The notes: generated by a model not told the origin, from the sequence alone. Numbered from the stretch's first letter, positions 1-13,042 are shown. The stretch is 64,000 bases of DNA from Humulus lupulus (GCF_963169125.1 NC_084800.1:141790397-141854396), one strand, 5' to 3'. Translations and numbers: made by a program.

Positions 1-1716
1 AGGATTTAAGGATTTTAGATGAATAAATTAATAAAAGATAGATCTAGAAGCTCTATAACCTTCCAGCAACTGTTAGGATCACGTTTTACTCAGTCAAAGG
101 TTTTTTAACAAACTTCAAGTGTGTTGAAAATGTGCAAAAACGTGTTTAAAATATTAGCGTATGCCGATATATCGCAGCTATAGGGGCCGATACATCGCCT
201 AAGGTTGATATGGAAAACACGTCGACTTCGTACAAACGAAACCATGAAGGCTCGGGACATAGGGGCTGGTGATATATCGCCTATAGGGGCGATATATCGG
301 CCCTTTGTGATGTTTTTGAAATTTCATGGAACTGAATAAGAAACAGGCCTCAACAGGTTAGATTTGCTCATGAATGTTTTTGACCAAGTTCTGGGCATGT
401 ATTGAACCGAAAATTCAAATTTATTCAATTATTATTCATTTATTTATTCCTTTTAAAAGGGGTTAGTTTCACTCCTTGAACTCTATAAATAAGATCTAGT
501 ACTCAGCCATTTCATTCATCATTAAAGCATTCTTCAGAGCCTCCAAGCTGCTAAGTTATTTAAGAGAGAAAACACCAGGGTTTTGGGATTTAAAAGCTTT
601 CCAATCCAAGCTTTTCTAATCACTTGGGAAGTAAGATAGAGTGATATTTCGGTATTGAGGTGTAGATCGAAGTTCTAGCCTATCAAGGTATTCTCATCCT
701 TAGGTTTAATCCATCATAGTTCTTTTATTTTCTTTCATTTTCTTTTAGATCATAACTCGTCATTATAGCTTTTGGTTAGGTATTTAAGTTTCTTGAAACT
801 TAAGGATTTTCGGTAAGTCTCTATCTTGATTGTTTAGATAACCTTTTCATCTCTGTTTCTTTAGAAACTTATGATTCTTACTGTTGGTTTTAGGAGTTTT
901 CCAATCCCGTTCATGTCTCCAATATCCCGGTTCTAGTAAGGAAAATAGGTTAGATCATATGTGTTATGATATGTTTATATGATATGTTATGTTATGTTGA
1001 TATGTTATATATGTATATGAATATGTTTTATGTTATAGTCACTTGTGTATTATAGTTGCTTAGATAGCAAATCAAATCCCAATATGTTTTATCATTATCG
1101 TAGATTAGAGTTATGATTTACCCTTCCTCGATTAGTAGACATAGGACCTAGATGGGTTATCATATACTATTTTGTCATCTAACCTACCTCGATTTGTAGA
1201 CTGAGGACCTAGATTGTTTTATCACATACTACGGTAATGATTTAATGGCCATTAATATTGTAGTCCTATGTTTTTATGATTTACGTTTTTACATTATATG
1301 ATATATAGTATATGTTTTTCGTCTTGTGATTTACATTATGTTTTAGTAGATTTTCCTTGTTGGGCATTAAGCTCATTCCTTTTATTTTAGATGGTGCAGG
1401 AAAATAAGCTTGGAAGGCGGGACAGATTCATGGATGCTTTGGCATGTGTATTGGGGATGGACTCCTGAAAGATCGAGGATGAAGTTTATATTTTTTAGTA
1501 TTTTTAATTTATGTATTTATTTTTCCGCAATTAGTTTTTGTATAATTAATTAAAGGTTATGTTTTCTTTAATGTTTTTATGTAAATAACAATGGGATCTC
1601 ATATGTTGGATTTTTATAATAAAGTACTATTCTTTCTTGAATGTATTCCCAAAATAGTAGTTATGTCTTAGTAGTTTTTAATGGTCCAAGGTCTTAGAAT
1701 TAGTCAGGGCATTAGA
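1..1716 (+). repeat. 5' LTR of element A (first ~260 bp missing)
   Basis: The sequence aligns by eye with 44331-46002 of the 3' LTR. The window opens about 260 bp inside the LTR. The right end reads TTAGA where the 3' LTR reads TTACA, so the terminal CA is mutated. A primer-binding-like site follows at 1719. It carries the CGATATATCG-type hairpin found in all copies of this family (near 150-300) and a GGGATCTC version of the near-terminal palindrome (about 1593). Confidence 0.9.
484..490 (+). promoter_or_regulatory. TATA box in 5' LTR of A
   Basis: TATAAAT lies in the middle of the LTR, just after a conserved AGTTTCACTCCTTGAA block, and is kept in both A LTRs and both B LTRs. It is the likely promoter for element RNA; activity is inferred. 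Confidence 0.5.
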
Positions 1717-1718
1717 GT

Positions 1719-1730
1719 TGGTATCAAAGT
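1719..1730 (+). other. Primer-binding site of A (initiator tRNA-Met type)
   Basis: TGGTATCAAAGT lies three bases after the LTR end. The common plant retroelement site complementary to initiator tRNA-Met is TGGTATCAGAGC, so this copy has two changes. Confidence 0.75.
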
Positions 1731-2851
1731 CCACAGTTCATATGCATGAAGTTCTCCTTGATACACACGAACAAGCTCTGGATCTAATCACCAATGTAAG
1801 TGTTTATATTATGATTAGTATGTTTATATTAATAGCTAACGTTTTAGTCATTATGTTTTCAATAAAAATGAATGGAGCTTTGACCTATCATGATATCCGA
1901 TCTATTAAGGCATTGAAAATAATTAGAGAACTAATGAATACAATAGGAGTGCTAGAAAGAATCATTTAAAGATTGATCCTATTTCACAAGGGTATAGTTC
2001 ACCTTCAAACTACTAAGCAAATTATGATGAGAGCCATGGAACAATATGTCTTAGTAATTAGTAATTAGTTTCAAAATTAGAAGATTTATGGGAGACTATG
2101 GATGATGAAGATGATTTACCGGTAGCCATGAGATGTTATTTTCTTATACTTAGGTTTACCTCTAAGTTTGAATTTCAATTCACTAATGAAAAAAACAATA
2201 ATATCTTAACGAATATTCCATGAGGTAGTTTCGAGACTCATAGTAATGATGATTATGAAGAAATAGATTATGATATGTTAGATGAAGGGTCAGATGTAGA
2301 AGATCCTGATTTTTAGAGATTTACTCTAGTTATTATTAGTATAGTTTCTTTATTTATTTTGAATTTATGATTGTAATTAGTGATTTTTTTTTCCAAATGA
2401 ATAAAGTTGTTATTTTTGAATGATATGTATGAGTTTGATTTTTTTTCTACAGTCATAATAAATTTAGAATAAATTCAATAAATAATGATTGAGCTCGTTG
2501 AGGGTGGATACAAATTAATGGATCGAGTTCTGTATTGAGAGTTTAGGGGGTCATAGTAGTGGGAACGATTTCACTAATCCCAACCCTCCCTCAATATGGT
2601 TAACTTTGGAACAGTGACGAGTTTCGAGCCTGAGAATTAAGTCATATAAGATGATTAGAAACATACTTAGAAAATAATAAATATGGCTTAATGTTCTAAG
2701 TATAGAAACACACCCTAATTTATAAAGATGACTTTCACAATTTTTCATAAGAAATCATAACTGATAGGTCCGAATTATGTTTGCTTAGACTAAGTTTTTG
2801 CCTTAGAACCTTTAGGGTAAGTTCTAACGTGTTTTCTCAACTGTTAGAACT
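1731..2851 (+). other. Untranslated leader of A
   Basis: About 1.1 kb of AT-rich DNA between the primer-binding site and gag. The open frame at 1718-1969 begins in the LTR end and primer site and shows no retroelement domain. I see no gene here. Confidence 0.6.
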
Positions 2852-4448
2852 TTGCTGAAGATGTTGCTACGAAGGTCTACACGCACGAACGACAATGCCT
2901 CCAGCACCACCAACGAGACTCAAGAAGCCCCTCCCGTCCGAAGAAGGGGAACGCGTGCTACTGCTGCTAATAATAGAAATACACCACCTCCGGTGGACAA
3001 AATTGCTGAAATTATCTGGCTACGACAACAAGTAGAAGAACTGCTACAACAACAACGACAACAGCCACAGCTGCAGCCTCAACCCCAACCTTAGCCTCAG
3101 CCAGTGGCTCAAGCACCCCAACAAGTAGGATATCCATATGGGGGATGGCCAATGGCAAACTATGCGCCTTATCCAGCTCAGTACATAGAGCCAATCTACA
3201 AGTGTTTCCGTAAGAAGCATGCTCCAAACTTTGAAGGGACAACCGACCCCTTTTAGGCGGAAGAATGGCTCAGGAATGTAGAGCCTATTCTAGCACACAT
3301 GAACCTTGGCAATGCGGATCGCATATCCTAAGTTTCCTCTCTATTGAAAAAGGATGCTAGAATCTGGTGGGATTTAGTACAACAGACTCATGATGTTGCC
3401 ACCATGACTTGGGCTAGATTTGTGGAGCTATTTCACAAAATGTACTACAACTCGGTTGTCATCGCTATGAGGGTAGAAGAATTTTCCAGACTGAAGCAGG
3501 GAAATTTGACGGTAGTCGAGTACACTCGACAATTTGATCGGCTAGCCAAGTTTGCACTAGAGTTAGTTCCAACCGATTTCTTGAGGGTTACCAAGTTCAC
3601 TAGGGGACTTAGACCCAAGATTGAGCTAGGACTCAAGCTTGCAAATCCTGGAACCACTTCTTACGCCGATGCTCTAGAAACGGCTATAGAGGTGGAAAGG
3701 CTCCAAGAAAACATTAGTAAGGAAGAGGCCAGCAAGTTTGAACCCAAGCAACATAGTCAGACTAAGAATTTTCGAAACCACAACAACCACCAGCACAACA
3801 ATAATGGGTAGAAAAGAAAGCATCCTGATAGTAAGCAAGCCGACGGTGACAAAAAAGCACGAAATAAAAATGGAGATAATAGGTCGGGTTATGTGGAATA
3901 CCCTTAGTGCTCCAAATGCCAGAAAAGACATCCTGGGGAGTGTCGTGCAAATACCAAGGGTTGTTTTAATTGTGGCTATGAAGGTCATTAGAAAAAGGAA
4001 TGTTCGCAACTCAAACAAGAAGAAAAGAGGAACAACAAGATTGTTCCAGCCAGAGTCTTTGCCTTGACCCAGGGAGAAGCCAAAGCTAGTAACAAAGTAG
4101 TCATAGGTCAGCTTCCTATCATAAATAATATATGTTTAGTATTGTTTGATTCGGGAGCAACACACTCGTATGTCTCGTTAGGAATGATAGAAAAATTAGA
4201 CAAACCATGTGAAAGATTTTGAACTAGGTTTGTTACCGAGTTTCCTTCAGATGAAGTAGTTCTATCATCACGGATAGTACGAGGAGTACCGATCAAAGTT
4301 GAGGGCACAAAACTAGAAGGAGAATTGATAGAGCTAGAGATCAAGGATATCGACATAATACTGGTCATGGATTGGCTAGCAAGGCATGGCGCAACCATCG
4401 ACTGTTGAAGTAAGCAAGTGACGTTCGAAACTCTTGACAGTCAGAAAC
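2852..4448 (+). pseudogene. gag and protease of element A, broken
   Basis: One frame runs through this block, interrupted by about eight stops. It starts at an ATG followed by an Arg/Gln-rich N-terminus. The gypsy capsid domain (Retrotrans_gag) lies at about 3200-3660, with KDARIWWDLVQQ and VVEYTRQFDRLAKFA. Zinc knuckles follow at about 3905-4005 (CSKCQKRHPGEC, then CFNCGYEGH and KKEC). The aspartic protease has its active site LFDSGATHSYVS at about 4145-4180 and the segment MDWLARHGATIDC at about 4367-4405. Several stops fall where the family has Trp or Gln, for example in the second zinc knuckle and just after the poly-Asn stretch, as expected for C-to-T or G-to-A changes. The block ends at insertion B and resumes at 13071. 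Confidence 0.9.
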
Positions 4449-6300
4449 TATAACGCCTTAATTTCTCATAAATTACCGAGAACACAACGTTGGATCATAA
4501 TCATAAATAATTCTCTTTTATTGAATAAAAAATTGAAAATAAATACATGGATCCATGGTTTTACAAAAATAAAATAATTGTCTGTAACATAAAAAAAATG
4601 AGCAACATTTAAATAAAAATTTAAAATAAACATGTTTTAATAAAAAAAATAGGCCCGCTTGATCTTCCTCTACTATATGCTCCCCACAAGTACATAAAGA
4701 AGCTTCTAGGTCCCACTCGCCACCAACCTTTCTATCATCAATTTTATGCACAACAACATCATAAGGGGTGAGCTTTTAAGCCCAGTAAGGAAAATACAAA
4801 CAAGAGTTAATCATATAATCATTTAATCAACATATCCTAAATTACACAAGAGTCATAACAGAAAACTTATTTATACTAATCATATCACGTAATATCATAG
4901 CCTAAGTCATAACCATAGTTATAAATCATAATCTAAGTCATAATCATAGGTCATAAATCACTATAGGGCATAGATCATAATAACAAGTCAGATATAATAA
5001 AAAGATAAGTGCATAAACAAGGGGGTGGCAATTAAGCCCCGGACAATAGTCTGTCATACACCAAACATTAACTTAGGTCTGTCATAAAGTTTTGGCAACC
5101 GAGCCTACTGGACATAAGTCCATCATACATCATTGGACACCTTAGGTCCAGACACACTTACCCCTTTATTGTACCTCAAATGTTAGGTCATACAAAAACA
5201 TAGCCTAGATCATAAACTAATCTATCTAATTTTCCTTACAAAAAAACGGAATATTTGTGACAAGAGCGGGATTGGAAACTCCTAAAACTAAACATAAAGA
5301 AATCATAAGTTTATAAAGAAATGAAGTTTAAGAGAAGATCTAAACCATTGGAAAAAGACTTACCAAAAACATTAAGTTTGAACACGTAACCAAAAATCAT
5401 TACAACAAGTTAGGTTTTGAAATAAAAGGAAAGAATAAGAAGAATGGAAATGGACTAAACTTAAAGTTTAACGGTACCTTAGACAGCTTAGAGCTTCGAT
5501 CTATACCTCAAACACAAAAATCACACAAAATCTTACTTCCCAAGTGTTTAGAAAACCTTAAATTTAAAAGCTTTTAATCCCAAAACCCTAGTGTTTCTCT
5601 CTAGAACAAACTTAGCAGCTTGAAGGCTCTGAAATGTGCTTCAATGATGAAGAGAATGGCTGAGTGAAGGGTCCTATTTATAGAGTTCAAGGAGTGAAAC
5701 TAACTCCTTTTAAAATAAATAATAATTGAATAAATTTGAATTATCTGTTCAACATATGCCTAAAACTCGGTCAAAAACGTTCAGGAACGAGTCAAATTTG
5801 TTGAGGGTTGTTTCTCGTTCAGAATTTTGCGAAAATTTAAAAATGGCTACTGGAGCCGATATATCACCTCCTATAGGAGATATATCGCCTACACAATAAT
5901 CCAAAGGGTCTGTGGTTTCGCTCGTGTGAAGTCGACGTGTTTTCTGTATCAATCATAGGCGATATATCGGCCCCTATAGCTTTGATATATCGACATACGC
6001 TGGTATTTCAAACACATGTTTGCACACTTTTAGCACACTTGAATGTTTTTAAACCACTTTGTCTGAGTAAAATGTGATCCTAACAGATGAGGATAGGTTC
6101 TAGACCTTCTACATCTATCCTTTATTAATTTATTCATCCAAAATGCTTAAATCTTTAATAATCATACATGTGAGAAGTGTCACGTTCTTCATTATTCTAT
6201 CTAAACCTTAGTTTATAAATAAATAATATTATTAGGACAATATTCATTGATCAAACCTTACGATAATATTAATATTTCTAAAATATAGGCTAAACTTATA
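4449..6300 (-). repeat. Truncated 3' LTR of element B
   Basis: It matches 10979 to about 12833 of the other B LTR closely. The terminal TG is mutated to TA at the left edge. At about 6300 it passes directly into integrase coding sequence, so roughly 240 bp of the LTR start is absent. The antisense TATA box (ATTTATA) is at 5676-5682. Confidence 0.88.
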
Positions 6301-8990
6301 AATGGAAGACACTTGCTCCATGATCTTGAGAAATCTAAAGCACATGCCCTCAACATATCTTCTAATATTTGTAAGGTGCGTTCTGATTGACCATTGATTT
6401 GAGGGTGGAATGTCGTACTTAGTTTTAACTTAGTGCCCATTTCACGCTGTAGACTTTCCCAGAACTTTGATGTGAAAACTGATCCTCTATCAGACACTAT
6501 CGTCATTGGAACTCCATGTAATCTCACTATCTCTACCACATAAATCTCTGCATACTGCTCAGCATTATAAATTGTTCTTATCGGCCAGAAGTGAATAGAT
6601 TTTGTAAGTCTATCTACTATCACCCAAACAGAGTCATGCTGCTTGGTGGTCCTTGGTAATCCCGTCACGAAGTCCATAGCTATATCTTCCAATTTCCATT
6701 CGGGAATCTTTAATGGTTGCAAAGTTCCTGAGGGTCTCTGATGTTCAAGACTAACTTGTTAACATGTAAGGAATTTTGCTACAAATTCTGCTATGTCTTT
6801 CTTCATCCCTGACCACCAGTACATTGTCTTAACATCATTGTACATCTTGGTTGATCCCGGGTGAAGTGAATACGGAGTAGTGTGCACTTCCTTCCTAGTA
6901 CTTTTTCTTTATCCTCCACTTTCTGGCACACATACTCGGTTCCTATATCGTAGCATACCTTCTTTTGTCAAGGAGAAATCAACATTCTTTGAGCTTTGTA
7001 GTGCTGCCTTCATGTTAAGAAGAAACTCGTCTTCTTGTAGTTTCTCCTTTATTTCCTCCATTAGTGTTGACTTGATCGTGAGGTCAGCTAGTTGTCCAGT
7101 TATTAACTCAATTCCAGACCTCTTATTATCATCTTGTAAGTGTTGAGCTATCCCCTCAAGTATTGATAAGCTTCCGTAACTCCGCCTATTAAGTGTGTCT
7201 GCCACGACATTAGCCTTTCCCGGATGATACAAGATCTCACAATCATAGTCCTTTACTAACTCTAGCCACTTCCATTGCCTCATATTGAGCTCCTTCTACG
7301 TAAAGAAGTACTATAGGCTTTTGTGGTATGTATAGATTTTTCACTTTTCTTCGTACAGATAGTGCCTCCAAATCTTTAGAGCGAAAACCACCGCTGTTAA
7401 TTCTAAGTCATGGGTCAGGTACCGCTGCTCGTACTCCTTTAGGTGTCTAGAGGCATATGCGACCGCTTTTTCGTCTTGCATCAAAACTCATCCAAGTCTC
7501 TGCTTCGACCCATCGCAATATACTACAAACTTGCCTTTATCATTTGGGACGCATAGAACTGGGGCTGATATAAGCTTCTCCTTTATTGTTTGGAAGCTTT
7601 CTTCACACTTCTTCGTCCATACAAATTTATGTTGCTTCCATGTCAAATTTGTTAAGGGTATAGCTATTTTGGAGAACCCTTCAACAAATCGTCTATAGTA
7701 TCCTGCCAATCCCAGAAAACTTCTCACCTCTGTGGCACTCTTGGGTTCGGGCCAGTTCTTCACTGCTTCGATCTTGGCTGGGTCTACTTCTGCGCCATTT
7801 TTAGACAATATGTGTACTAGTAATGCCACCTTCTCTAGCCAGAATTCACATTTCGTAAACATAGCGTATAATTGATGACTTTTGAGTCACCCCAGCATTA
7901 GTCGCAGGTGCTCTTCATGATCTACTTTCGTCCTTGAGTAGATCAACATGTCATCTATAAACACCAAAACGAACTTATCCAGGTAGTCCGTAAATACTCT
8001 GTTCATAAGATCCATGAACGCGACAGGTGTGTTCGCTAATCCAAAAGAAATTACTAGAAATTCGTAGTGTCCATATCTAGTCTGAAAAGCCGTCTTTAGG
8101 ATATCTTCTTCTCGTACTTTTTGCTGATGATACCCTGATCATAAATCTATCTTCGAGAATACTGTAGATCCTTGTAGTTGATAAAAAAGATCGTCTATTC
8201 GAGGCAAAGGGTATTTATCTTGATTGTCACTTTATTTAGTTCTCAATAGTCGATGCACATCCTCATACTTCTGTCCTTCTTTTTGACAAAAAGCATTGGT
8301 GCTCCCCAAGGCGAATAACTCGGTTGGATGAAACCCTTGTCTAGAAGCTCCTGCAGTTGTATCTTTAACTCCTTTAATTTGTTAGGCACCATTCTATAGG
8401 GAGCTTTTGAAATTGGTGCTGTCTTTGGTGCCAATTCTATTTCAAACTCGATTTCTCTACTTGGAGGTAATCCTGGTAGATCTTCTGGAAACACCTCAGG
8501 AAATTCGCATACAATATGTACATCCTTTGGTTCGAGCTGAATCTCTCATGAATTGTCCACCAAACAAGCTAGAAATTCTTGGCAACTGTTATTGATTAAC
8601 TGTTGAGCTTTGAGAGCTAAGACTATCGGTATGTGAGTTCAGGAAACTTCTCCTTTGAAGGTGAACTGTTCTCCGCCTTCTATTTAAAAGTTGACTGTTT
8701 TACCCTTACATTCTATCGTTGCCCCATGCTTGGCTAACCAATCCATGCCTAAACTTACATCATAATCCTTAAGGTATAACTCGATCAAATCTACTAGTAA
8801 TTTTTTTGCTCCGATTCTAACTACAACGCTATGCACCCGAGGGTAACTCCATGACAAACTTATCTCTAAAAAGTTCACATGATCTATCTAAGCTATCAAT
8901 CGTATTCATATAGACAAAAGAATGCATAGTTCCCGAATCGAATAAAACATTCCATAGTTTACCAAAGATAGTGACCTGACTTGTTACCAT
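6300..8990 (-). pseudogene. pol of element B (protease, RT, RNase H, integrase), broken
   Basis: Minus-strand order: a protease active site (FDSGTMHSF) at about 8945-8920; the segment MDWLAKHGATIECKG at about 8750-8700; then RT from about 8494, with [34 protein letters not shown] and MRMCIDY. The RT thumb/RNase H part ([17 protein letters not shown], 7488-7862) and the RNase H end with spacer (YHPGKANVVADTL, 6909-7283) follow. Integrase (6258-6722) shows WKLEDIAMDFVTGLP, IVSDRGSVFTSKFW and HPQINGQSE, so D, D and E are present. Stops and frameshifts separate the pieces. Integrase ends abruptly at CLPF, where it fuses to LTR sequence; the usual C-terminal domain and chromodomain are lost. Confidence 0.88.
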
Positions 8991-8999
8991 TGTATGACT

Positions 9000-10160
9000 A
9001 GTTCTGCTTCACCTCTAATAAGAGCAAAAATTCTGGCTGGCACAAGCTTGTCATCTTTCTTTTGTTCTTTCATCTTTGGGCAATCCTTTTTAATATTTCC
9101 TTGAAACAACCTTTTTTCTTATACCGGCATGCTCCTAAATGCTTCCTCTTGCAGATACACTGGGGATATTCCACATAAGGCTTCTTATTCCCGTTACTTT
9201 CTGATGCAGTCTTATTCTTCTTGTCGGCTTTTCTATTCCGACTACCGTCATGTTTGTGTTTGTGGTTGTTCTGTTCATTGTTATTCTTTTTGGCGTCCCT
9301 TCTGGCCGCGCCTTCCTTCCAAATCCTTTCTTCTGCCTACTCAGCTTCAAAGGCTACCTCTAATGTTTCTGCATAAGTGGTTATTCCCCAAATCAACTTT
9401 ACGTCACGGGCTATAATAGGTTTCAGTCCCTTCACGAATCTTTGAATTCTTAGCATATCAACGGGTACCATGTCCACTGCGAACTTAGCTAGCCTATCAA
9501 ACTTCCTGGCATACTCTGTCACAGTAGAATTCCCTTGAGTAAGCGTGGTAAATTCGTCCACCCTTGTGGGTAGAATCGCAGGACTGTAATACTTCTTGTC
9601 GAACACTTGGATAAACTCGTCCCATGTCATGACGTTCACATCTCTAGTCTGTCTTACTATATCCCACCAGATGCGAGCATCTTTCTTTAGCAATCTTGAA
9701 GCGCATGACACTCGATCTTGGTTTCTCAACCACATGTGTTCTAAAATGGACTCCACTGATGGAAGCCGTTCTTTCGTTTCTATTGGGTTAGATCCACCAT
9801 CAAAGTTTGGCGGTTTTTTCTTTCTGAAGCGTTCATACACTGCCTCGCAGTGAGGTTCTGCCAAATGTAGTAATTGTGCTAGAGGAATGACTTGTTGCGC
9901 CACTTGTTGCTGTTGCCCTGAGTTTATTTGGAATTCTTCTTCCCTTCTCCTTAGCTCTACCCTAGGATGAGCATTTTCTCTTTCCAAATTTTCTTGAGTA
10001 GCAGCAGCTGCCGATTCTTCCACCACATTGGGTGCTTCTGGCACTCCCGGGGCTGCTAGAATTCTTCATATGTGGGGGTGCCAACTACTCCTCTTCCTCG
10101 CCTCCTTCCCCTTCCTCGGCCTCTGCCTCAACCACTTCCTTTGCCATTTAGTCTTTCCTG
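9000..10160 (-). pseudogene. gag of element B, broken
   Basis: The capsid part (9337-10044) has KDARIWWDIVRQ, VTEYARKFDRLAKFAVDM and LRIQRFVKGLKP, close to gag of A. Upstream, in another frame (about 10060-10150), there is an Arg-Gly-rich N-terminus (RGRGRGRRRGRGVVG), typical of this family, with a frameshift before the capsid. Downstream (about 9080-9180) are remnants of the zinc-knuckle region, in which the second knuckle has lost its middle. No intact start joins the parts. Confidence 0.85.
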
Positions 10161-10169
10161 CTCCATGGG

Positions 10170-10964
10170 CCTTTTCTGTTTTCCCCAAAAGAGAAAAGTT
10201 TGAAAAAAAAACTAAGACAAACAAAACAAGTAGAGGTTATAACTTAGCCTATCGTACTGCTGTCTATTAGGTCATCTATCCATCAAAACTACCCCTATTA
10301 CAATTAAGTCCAACTCGGGTAAATGGACCTTAACAATTATATCTTCCATGGAGGAGGGCTGGGTTCAGTATATCGTACACGCTACTAAGGCCCCCTAACT
10401 TCCACTTCGACCCAAAAGACGGGAATTTAAACCCTTGCTTTATTAATTGTTATTCATTTTAATTAGATCCAATCTAATAATGCAAAGCAAATGGGCCTTC
10501 ACAAATGGGCTAACCCATAAGAGAGGAATTTAAACTTTACACTTTCAATTGAATCCAAAATTCTTAACACTTACTAAACAATGAAACAATAACATGTTTT
10601 ATTAAAATAAGCTATTAATTACAAACTAGTGAATCATTTCTAAAACAACATAAATAAAATTTTAACGATGTGTTCTTATATACATCTAATCCTCCACATC
10701 GGATCCTTCTACTTGCATATCTTGAGTTGATTCTTAGAAAATTCTCTCTAACTCATTATCATAATCAAGGTCTGGTATTCTTCTTATAACTTTAACTTTT
10801 CTAACCACACTTGGGTCCGTTCAGCTAATTTCTGAAGAAAAAAAACACGAGAAAGACATTACAAACATATTTTGAAAACAATGTCTATACGTACTTGGTA
10901 GCGAGTTGGTCCTTTGTAGTTTTCGTGTGTATTTCGTGGGAATGTTCAGGACCAATATTCATGG
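10170..10964 (-). other. Untranslated leader of B
   Basis: About 0.8 kb of AT-rich DNA between the gag start and the primer-binding site. No gene or clear structure seen. Confidence 0.55.
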
Positions 10965-10976
10965 GCTTTGATACCA
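10965..10976 (-). other. Primer-binding site of B
   Basis: On the minus strand it reads TGGTATCAAAGC, two bases from the LTR end; one base differs from the standard initiator tRNA-Met site. Confidence 0.85.
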
Positions 10977-12216
10977 CCTGTAACACCCTAATTTCTCATA
11001 AATTACCGAGAACACAACATTGGATCATAATCATAAATATTGTTCTTTTATTGAATAAAAACTCGAAAATAAATACATGGATCCATGGTTTTACAAAAAT
11101 AAAATAATTTTATCTAAAAAAAAATGGGCAACATTTAAATAAAAATTTAAAATAAACATGCTTTAATAAAAAAATATAGGCCCACTTGATCTTCCATGAC
11201 TATATGGTCCCCACGAGTACATCATGAAGCTTCTAGGTCCCATTCGCCACTGACCTTTCTATCATCAATTTTTTGCACAACAACATCATAAGGGGTGAGC
11301 TTCTAAGCCCAGTAAGGAAAATACAAACAAGAGTTAGTCATATAACCATTTAATCAACATATCCTAAATTACACAAGAGTCATAATAGAAAACTTATTTA
11401 TACTAATCATATCACGTCATATCATAGCCCAAGTCATAATCATAGTCACAAATCATAATCTAAGTCATAATCATAGTCATAAATCATAGGTCATAAATCA
11501 CTATAGGTCATAGATCATAATAACAAGTGAGATATAATAAAAAGATAAGTGCATATACAAGGGGGTGGCAATTAAGCCCCGGACAATAGTGTGTCATACA
11601 CCGAACATTAACTTAGGTCAGTCATAAAGTTTTGGCAACCGAGCCTACTTGACATAAGTCCAACATACATCATTGGACACCTTAGGTCCAGACACACTTA
11701 CCCCTTTATTGTACCTCAAATGTTAGGTCATACAAAAACAAAGCCTAGATCATAAACTAATCTATCTAATTTTCCTTACAAAAAAACGGAATATTTGAGA
11801 CAAGAGCGGGATTGGAAACTCCTAAAAACAAACATAAAGAAACCATAAGTTTATAAAGAAATGAAGTTTAAGAGAAGATCTAAACCATTGGAAAAAGACT
11901 TACCAAAAACATTAAGTTTGAACATGTAACCAAAAGTCATTACAACAAGTTAGGTTTTGAAATAAAAGGAAAGAATAAGAAGAATGGAAATGAACTAAAC
12001 CTAAAGATTAACGGTACCTTAGACAGCTTAGAGCTTCGATCTATACCTCAAACACCAAAATCACACAAAAGCTTACTTCCCAAGTGTTTAGAAAACCTTA
12101 AATTTAAAAGCTTTTAATCCCAAAACCCTAGTGTTTTTCTCTAGAACAAACTTAGCAGCTTGAAGGCTTCTAAAATGTGCTTGAATGATGAAGAGAATGG
12201 CTGAGTGAAGGGTCCC

Positions 12217-12223
12217 ATTTATA
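12217..12223 (-). promoter_or_regulatory. TATA box in 5' LTR of B
   Basis: TATAAAT on the minus strand, in the same context as in the A LTRs. Promoter role inferred. Confidence 0.45.
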
Positions 12224-12920
12224 GAGTTCAAGGGGTGAAACTAACTCATTTTAAAATGAATAAATAATTGAATAATAATTGAATAAATTTGAATTATCTG
12301 TTCAACAAATGCCCAAAACTCGGTCAAAAACGTTCAGGAACGAGTCAAAGTTGTTGAGGGTTGTTTCTCGTTCAGAATTTTGCGAAAATTTAAAAATGGC
12401 TACTGGAGCCGATATATCGCCTACACAATAATCTTGAGGGTCTGTGGTTTCGTTTGTGAGAAGTAGACGTGTTTTTTGTATCAATCATAGGCGATATATC
12501 AGCCCTTATAGCTGTGATATATCGGCATACGTTGATATTTCAAACACATTTTTACACACTTTCAGCACACTTGAATTTGTTTAAACCACTTTGACTGAGT
12601 AAAAGGTGATCCTAATAGATGAGGGAAGGTTCTAGACCTTCTACATCTATCATTTATTAATATATTCATCCAAAATTCTTAAATCTTTAATAATCATACA
12701 TGTGACAAGTGTCACGTTCTTAATTATTCTATCTAAACCTTAGGTTATAAATAAATAATATTTTTAGGACTATATTCATTAATCAAACCTTTATGATAAA
12801 ATTAATATTTCTAAACTATAGGCTAAACTAATAAAATTCATAACTATTTCTAGGAGTTTCTAACTAAATCACGGCTTTGAACAATTGCCACGAAAACTAA
12901 AATTCTATAGAAATTCTACA

Positions 12921-12942
12921 GCTACTAGTACTACTACTACTG

Positions 12943-12980
<38 letters not shown>

Positions 12981-13042
12981 GCTATTGCTGCTACTACTAC
13001 TACTGCTTCTGCTACTACTACTACTATACTACTACTACTATC
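12921..13042. repeat. (CTA)n microsatellite inside B 5' LTR
   Basis: About 120 bp of CTA/TAC trinucleotides with a few CTG and TTC variants. It is an enlarged form of a short TAG run at the same place in other LTRs of the family: two to three units in the A 3' LTR (44100-44110) and about seven in the solo LTR at 53898-53915. Confidence 0.95.

Noticed and set aside
1718..1969. 83-codon frame starting at the primer-binding site of A
   Set aside because: It begins in the LTR edge and primer site. A hydrophobic stretch is present, but there is no match to a known leader protein and the frame covers noncoding leader.
3012..4018. Minus-strand frames opposite gag of A with Val- and Leu-rich runs
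   Set aside because: They are antisense readings of Gln- and Asn-rich gag codons.
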